From positions 1 through 26,121 of the forward strand of contig JAEWPX010000069.1 of NCBI GenBank assembly GCA_023399375.1: 26,121 nucleotides of DNA, read 5' to 3'. The position numbers were made by a program, and so were the translations under genes. Each line of letters opens with the position of its first letter. Position 1 is the stretch's first letter. The notes under the pieces are model-generated. The model was not told where the DNA came from, ran no database searches, and saw only the letters and a program-made list of their open reading frames with translations. Shown piece by piece: positions 22,040-26,121 of this stretch. The stretch is from Pseudomonadota bacterium. GTDB lineage: Bacteria > Desulfobacterota > Desulfovibrionia > Desulfovibrionales > Desulfovibrionaceae.

Positions 22040-22642
22040 ATGGAAGTCAACTGGCCGGAACGTTTTTATTGCCGCAGCTTCGTGCGCAAGATCGCCCAGT
22101 GGCGCGAAGTCCGCTATTTCCGGGCCGTGCGGCCCATCCCGGCCGGTGCGAAAGTGCTCGAGATCGGTTGCGGCGACGGCGGCGGGGCGGGGATTTTCGC
22201 CCGCGCTTTCGCCCCGTCCCTCTACCACGGCCTGGACGTGGACCCGGCCATGGTCCGCATTGCGGCGCGGCGGCCGAAAAAAGGCTTTCTCGCCAAAAGC
22301 GCCTTCGTCCTCGGCGACGCCGAGCGCCTGCCGTACCCCGACGCCGCCTTCGACGCCGTGGTCAACTTCGGCATCATCCACCACCTGCCCGACTGGCGAC
22401 GGGGCGTGGAAGAGGTCGCGCGCGTGCTGCGTCCCGGCGGCACGTTCTATTTCGAGGAAATCTATCCGCCGCTCTACGCCAACCCGGTGTTCCGCGTCAT
22501 GCTCGCCCATCCACGGGAAAACCGCTTCCACGGCCCGGAATTCCGCGAGGCCCTGGACGCGGCGGGCCTGTCCCTGCTGCCGGGCTTCCACGAATCATCG
22601 CTTTTCATCCTGGCCGTCGCCGTCAAGACAACGCGCCCCTGA
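22040..22642 (+). CDS. Class I SAM-dependent methyltransferase
   Basis: 200 aa. SAM-binding motif I is VLEIGCGDGGGAGIFA. 'YHGLDVDPAMVRIA' holds the acidic motif II residue, 'GDAERLPYPDAAFDAVVNFGIIHHLPD' the post-motif segments, and 'EVARVLRPGGTFYFEE' the last strand. The fold is that of the methyltransf_11 group; the substrate is not identifiable. ATG 22040 was chosen because a run of G residues (AAAGGGGGGGG) precedes it. The cydA gene starts 17 bases after its stop. Being next to ubiE and cydAB, it may act on a quinone, lipid or cofactor, but this is only context. Confidence 0.85.
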   Translation: MEVNWPERFYCRSFVRKIAQWREVRYFRAVRPIPAGAKVLEIGCGDGGGAGIFARAFAPSLYHGLDVDPAMVRIAARRPKKGFLAKSAFVLGDAERLPYPDAAFDAVVNFGIIHHLPDWRRGVEEVARVLRPGGTFYFEEIYPPLYANPVFRVMLAHPRENRFHGPEFREALDAAGLSLLPGFHESSLFILAVAVKTTRP

Positions 22643-22659
22643 CGGGGCCAAGGAGGCGC

Positions 22660-24036
22660 ATGGTGGACTTCCTGACCGACCCGGTTTTCCTCTCCCGCGT
22701 GCAGTTCGCCCTGACCACCGCGTTCCACATCACCTTTCCCACGCTCACCATCGGGCTGGCTCTTTTTCTCGTCGTGCTGGAGTGGCAGTGGCTGCGCACG
22801 CGCGATCTCGTCTACTACCGCCAGTTCCGCTTCTGGTCGGGGCTTTTTGCGGTCAATTTCGCCGTGGGCGTGGTCTCGGGCATTCCGCTGGAGTTCCAGT
22901 TCGGCACCAACTGGGGGCCTTTTTCCGCTACGGTCGGCAATTTCTTCGGCCAGATCCTCGGTTTCGAAGGCACCATGGCCTTCATGCTCGAAGCCGCCTT
23001 CCTCTACATCATGCTCTTCGGCTGGAAGCGGGTGGGGCCGAAGATGCACTTCCTTTCCACCATCATGGTCGCCTTCGGCTCGTCGCTTTCCGCCTTCTGG
23101 ATTCTCGTGGCCAACTCCTGGATGCAGACGCCCTCGGGCGGGCATATCGAAAACGGCGTCTTCGTCGTCACCGACTACCTCGCCGCCGTCTTCTCGCCGG
23201 ACCTGCCCCTGGCCTTTTCCCACATGTACCTGGCGTGCGTGGAGCTGACGCTGTTCGTCATCGGCGCGGTCTCGGGCGTCAACATCCTGCTTAAGCGCAA
23301 CGTCCCGTTCTACCTCACGTCGTTCAAGCTCGCGGCCGCGGCGGTCGTGGTCATCGCGCCGCTCCAGGCCTTCATCGGCGATTCCAACGGCCAGGAGATC
23401 GGCCGTCTCCAGCCGGCCAAGGTCGCGGCTATCGAGGCCCACTGGGACACCAACAAGCCCGGCGCCGGCGCGCCCTGGAACATGCTCGCCTGGCCCGATC
23501 CCGATGCCGAGGACAACGTCTTCCAGATCCAGATTCCCTACGCCCTGAGCCTGCTCATCACCCATTCGCCCACGGGAACCGTGCCGGGGCTCAAGGATTT
23601 TCCCAAAGCTGATCGCCCGCCCATCGTACTGCCGTTCTACGCCTTCCGGCTCATGGTCGGCGTCGGGTTCGCCATGATCGCGGTCATGGCCTGGACGCTG
23701 TGGGCCTGGCGGCGCGGCGAGCTCACCCCCGAGCGCGCACCGGGGCAGGACAAGCTCTTTTACGCCTGGACGCTCATGGCCGGCGGGGCCTACCTCGCCG
23801 TGCTCATGGGCTGGATCACGCGCGAGGTGGGCCGCCAGCCCTGGCTGGCCTATGGGCTCATCCGCACAGGCGAGGGGCATTCGCCTCTTGTCGCCGGCGA
23901 GGTCTGGCTGTCCCTGGCCGGCTTCGTCATCGCCTATGCCGTGCTCTTTTCGCTCTTTCTCTTCTTCATGGCCAAGCTCGTGCGCAAAGGCCCGGACATG
24001 GACGCGCTGCCGCCCGCGGCCCATGCGGTGCAATAG
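22660..24036 (+). CDS. cydA: Cytochrome bd quinol oxidase subunit I
   Basis: 458 aa, in the short Q-loop class (E. coli CydA is about 520). Heme ligand candidates are His23 in TAFHITFPTLTIG (b595), His188 in FSHMYLACVE (b558) and Met332 in AFRLMVGVG (b558). Glu103 and Glu111 in the GFEGTMAFMLEAAF stretch are the proton-pathway acids. The quinol-loop segment DSNGQEIGRLQP (241-252) and the C-terminal signature GRQPW (391-395) are intact. AGGAGG (22651-22656) precedes the ATG. In the membrane it oxidises menaquinol and reduces oxygen to water; in anaerobes it acts as oxygen defence. It forms an operon with cydB, 23 bases downstream. Confidence 0.96.
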   Translation: MVDFLTDPVFLSRVQFALTTAFHITFPTLTIGLALFLVVLEWQWLRTRDLVYYRQFRFWSGLFAVNFAVGVVSGIPLEFQFGTNWGPFSATVGNFFGQILGFEGTMAFMLEAAFLYIMLFGWKRVGPKMHFLSTIMVAFGSSLSAFWILVANSWMQTPSGGHIENGVFVVTDYLAAVFSPDLPLAFSHMYLACVELTLFVIGAVSGVNILLKRNVPFYLTSFKLAAAAVVVIAPLQAFIGDSNGQEIGRLQPAKVAAIEAHWDTNKPGAGAPWNMLAWPDPDAEDNVFQIQIPYALSLLITHSPTGTVPGLKDFPKADRPPIVLPFYAFRLMVGVGFAMIAVMAWTLWAWRRGELTPERAPGQDKLFYAWTLMAGGAYLAVLMGWITREVGRQPWLAYGLIRTGEGHSPLVAGEVWLSLAGFVIAYAVLFSLFLFFMAKLVRKGPDMDALPPAAHAVQ

Positions 24037-24059
24037 TCCTGCGGACAAGGACGGACCTT

Positions 24060-25061
24060 ATGGATATCGCCGACGTCTGGTACTGGATCATGGCTTTTCT
24101 GCTGTGGCTGTACGTCTTCACCGACGGTTTCGACCTCGGGGTCGGCATCCTCTGCCTGCATACCGATAACGAGGCCTGGCGGGACCGCATGACCGCATCC
24201 ATCGACAGCGTCTGGCACGCCAACCAGACCTGGCTCGTGATGCTCGGCGGCGTGCTCTTCGGCGCGTTCCCGCTGGTCTACGGCACGGTGCTCGCCGCGC
24301 TCTACCTGCCGGCCGGGTTTCTGCTCTTCGCGCTCATGGCCCGGGGCATCGGCCTCGAATACCGCGCCGAGGCCGACGGCAAGCGGCCCTGGACGAAGCT
24401 TTTCGGCTGGGGCAGCGTGGCCGTGACGTTGGCCCACGGCTTTCTCCTCGGCGGCATCCTCCAGGGTATGGCCTTTGCCGACGGCCGCTTCGTCGGCGGC
24501 CGCTTCGACTGGTTCTCGCCCTTCACCATCCTGGTCGGCGCCACGCTCCTGTGCCTCTACGCCATGATCGGCGCAGCCTGGCTCGTGCTCAAAACCGACG
24601 GCGAACTGCAAACCCAGGCGCGGCTGTGGGGCATCCGCTACGGCTCGGCCGCGGTGGCCATGCTCGTGCTCGTCCTCGGCTACATCGCTTTGGACGGCCG
24701 GCTGGGCTTTCTCGTGGGCCGGCCGGGACAGGCCGGGTTTTCGCCTTCCTTCATCCTTGTCATCGTCGCCGCGGTGCTGTGCGCGGCGCTGTATTTCCGC
24801 GCTCTGGGCAAGGGCTGGGAGCGGCGGCCGTTCATGTACTGCGCCGTGATGCTGGCCTTCGTCTTCGCGGCCTTCGGCGGGAGCCTCGCCCCGGTCATCG
24901 TGCCGCCGGGCGTTACGGCCGCCATGGCCGCCGCGCCCGCGCCCATGCTTCGCATCATGCTGGCCGTGGTCGGCGGGCTTCTGCCCGTGCTGCTTTTCTA
25001 CAACGCCTACCAGTACCGTGTTTTCAGCGGCAAGACCCTGCCGCACGACGAGGTGCAGTAA
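24060..25061 (+). CDS. cydB: Cytochrome bd quinol oxidase subunit II
   Basis: 333 aa with about eight membrane helices. The N-terminal WYWIMAFLLWLYVFTDGFDLGVGIL is the standard CydB opening, and 'SVWHANQTWLVMLGGVLFGAFPLVYG' is the family core. It pairs with CydA to form the bd oxidase. No separate CydX was found, though such small subunits can be missed by eye. AAGGACGGA precedes the ATG. Its stop is immediately followed by the UbiA-type gene. Confidence 0.95.
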   Translation: MDIADVWYWIMAFLLWLYVFTDGFDLGVGILCLHTDNEAWRDRMTASIDSVWHANQTWLVMLGGVLFGAFPLVYGTVLAALYLPAGFLLFALMARGIGLEYRAEADGKRPWTKLFGWGSVAVTLAHGFLLGGILQGMAFADGRFVGGRFDWFSPFTILVGATLLCLYAMIGAAWLVLKTDGELQTQARLWGIRYGSAAVAMLVLVLGYIALDGRLGFLVGRPGQAGFSPSFILVIVAAVLCAALYFRALGKGWERRPFMYCAVMLAFVFAAFGGSLAPVIVPPGVTAAMAAAPAPMLRIMLAVVGGLLPVLLFYNAYQYRVFSGKTLPHDEVQ

Positions 25062-25062
25062 T

Positions 25063-26010
25063 TTGCCCGCATCCGTATTGCCGCCCGCCGGCACGCCCGG
25101 GCGTTTCGCCCTGACCGTTTACCTGGCCCTTTCGCGCACGCCCCACGGCATCCTCGACCTGGCCGGGCCGTTTTGCGCCGCGCTCCTGTGCCGGGGCGGC
25201 CTACCGCCGCTTTCCGTCGTGGTGCTCGGCTGCATCACCGTCTTTGCCGGCTATACCGCCGTCTACGCCCTCAACGACATCGTGGACTACCGCTCGGACA
25301 AGCGGCAGGTGGAAAAAAGCGGCCGCGACGCCCGCTGCAACTACCTGGACGCGGCGTTCATCCGCCACCCCCTGGCCCATGGCTGCCTGTCGCTGCCGGC
25401 CGCCATCGCCTGGTTTGTCTTCTGGGTCGTGGCCGCCTTTGCCGGGGCGTATGCCCTCAATCCCGTGTGCGCCTGGCTGCTCGTCGCCGGCTGCCTGCTG
25501 GAAACGGCCTACTGCCTGCTTTTGACCGTCACCCATCTGCGCGCGCTCATAAACGGCGTGGTCAAGTCCCTGGGCCCCCTGGCCGCGGCCTACGCCGTTT
25601 CGCCCGACCCCTCGCCGCTTTTTCTCGCCCTGCTTTTCGTCTGGGTCTTCACCTGGGAGATCGGCGGCCAGAACATCCCGGCGGACTGGCACGACGCCGC
25701 CCGCGACGCCGTCACCGGCGCGCGCACCGTGCCCGTGGTCCTCGGCTATCGCCGGGCCAGCCGCCTGGCCGTGGTCTGCCTCGGCGCAAGCCTCGTCCTT
25801 TCCGTGCCGCTTCTCGCCGCCTCGCCGCTCGCCGTGCCCGCGCCGCTGTGGTTGGCGGCGCTTTTGGGCGGAGCGTGGCTGCTCCTGCCGCCGGCCCTCC
25901 GCCTGGCCGCGACCCGTGAGGACGAGGCCGCCTCGGCGCTTTTCAACCGGGCGAGCTTCTATCCCGCCCTGGTCCTGGCCACTCTCGTCGTCGCACTGAT
26001 TGTCCACTAA
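25063..26010 (+). CDS. UbiA-family polyprenyl transferase
   Basis: 315 aa from the TTG at 25063, one base after the cydB stop codon; GAGG inside the end of cydB gives a ribosome site. An ATG at 25018 in the same frame overlaps cydB and starts with a Cys/Arg-rich stretch, so I prefer TTG. Eight to nine hydrophobic helices. The first Asp motif is ALNDIVDYRSDKRQ and the second region is GQNIPADWHDAARD, both characteristic of UbiA prenyltransferases that join a polyprenyl chain to an aromatic or sugar-phosphate acceptor. The substrate is not determined. The location after cydAB and near ubiE suggests quinone or heme-related chemistry, but other UbiA subfamilies are possible. Confidence 0.82.
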   Translation: MPASVLPPAGTPGRFALTVYLALSRTPHGILDLAGPFCAALLCRGGLPPLSVVVLGCITVFAGYTAVYALNDIVDYRSDKRQVEKSGRDARCNYLDAAFIRHPLAHGCLSLPAAIAWFVFWVVAAFAGAYALNPVCAWLLVAGCLLETAYCLLLTVTHLRALINGVVKSLGPLAAAYAVSPDPSPLFLALLFVWVFTWEIGGQNIPADWHDAARDAVTGARTVPVVLGYRRASRLAVVCLGASLVLSVPLLAASPLAVPAPLWLAALLGGAWLLLPPALRLAATREDEAASALFNRASFYPALVLATLVVALIVH

Positions 26011-26121
26011 GCAAAACGTGGCCGCGACCGCCGGCGTGCCTCGGCTTCGAGGTGGAGGCGGTCGCAGCCTCTCTGGTCCGCCAAAAGAAGCGGGCCCGTG
26101 GCCCCGCCAAAAAGGCCCGGC
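26011..26121. other. Terminal segment with nested hairpin, no gene assigned
   Basis: GCGACCGCC (26024-26032) pairs perfectly with GGCGGTCGC (26057-26065), enclosing a second stem CCTCG/CGAGG around GCTT. No T-run follows. The minus strand is open from the window end to a stop at 26009-26007, which overlaps the UbiA stop, so the 3' end of a convergent gene is possible. It is too short to judge. Confidence 0.3.

Noticed and set aside
26007..26121. Partial minus-strand gene end overlapping the UbiA stop
   Set aside because: Only 37 codons are visible, with no motif; it cannot be told from a chance open frame.

Overview
The window is GC-rich, densely coding DNA. It looks like chromosome of a Desulfovibrio-like delta-proteobacterium (Desulfovibrionota); this is inference. 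The grounds are GC-rich codon use, an MSHA/type II secretion-like pilus cluster with a sigma54 activator, a menaquinone-type UbiE/MenG, and a cytochrome bd oxidase with a short Q-loop. No rRNA, tRNA, CRISPR array or insertion sequence was seen.

Region A (1-13170) is a type IV pilus / MSHA-like / pseudopilus cluster. In order it holds: the 3' end of a LysM-like protein; a GspE/MshE ATPase with an N-terminal MshEN (c-di-GMP-type) domain; a GspF/PilC platform protein; a membrane-anchored sigma54 activator without a receiver domain; a dyad plus a -24/-12 promoter; two tandem major-type prepilins; a large multi-pass GT-C-like protein with a C-terminal TPR part; and three minor prepilins (GspH/I/J-like). 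These are followed by a PilX-like beta-helix gene broken by three in-frame stops and a frameshift, and then by an intact PilX-like protein fused to an L-type (legume-type) lectin domain. The likely product is a surface fibre with lectin-bearing tip subunits. It is probably gated by c-di-GMP at the ATPase and switched on by sigma54. Pilin glycosylation by the embedded membrane protein is possible.

Region B (13214-17831) is cell-envelope genes: an SLT lytic transglycosylase, an AhpD-like CxxC protein, a small lipoprotein, a nucleoside-recognition (gate) membrane protein that overlaps an MltB-like transglycosylase by ATGA, and a secreted NodB-type polysaccharide deacetylase that ends in a probable intrinsic terminator.

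Region C (minus strand, 18075-19714) is a two-gene operon: a ribbon-helix-helix protein followed by a ParA-type ATPase with an N-terminal zinc-ribbon-like CxxC pair. A near-consensus sigma54 promoter (TGGCA-N6-TTGCT) lies upstream of it on the minus strand. No ParB is visible, so this may be a cargo-positioning system rather than a DNA partition system.

Region D (19861-26010) is membrane and respiration genes on the plus strand: a MATE transporter, UbiE/MenG, a second SAM methyltransferase, CydA and CydB, and a UbiA-family prenyltransferase. The last 111 bases hold a nested hairpin.

The most unusual items are the PilX-lectin fusion, the multiply interrupted AT-rich PilX/beta-helix gene, the activator-dyad-sigma54 promoter-pilin module, and the sigma54-driven RHH/zinc-ribbon-ParA pair.
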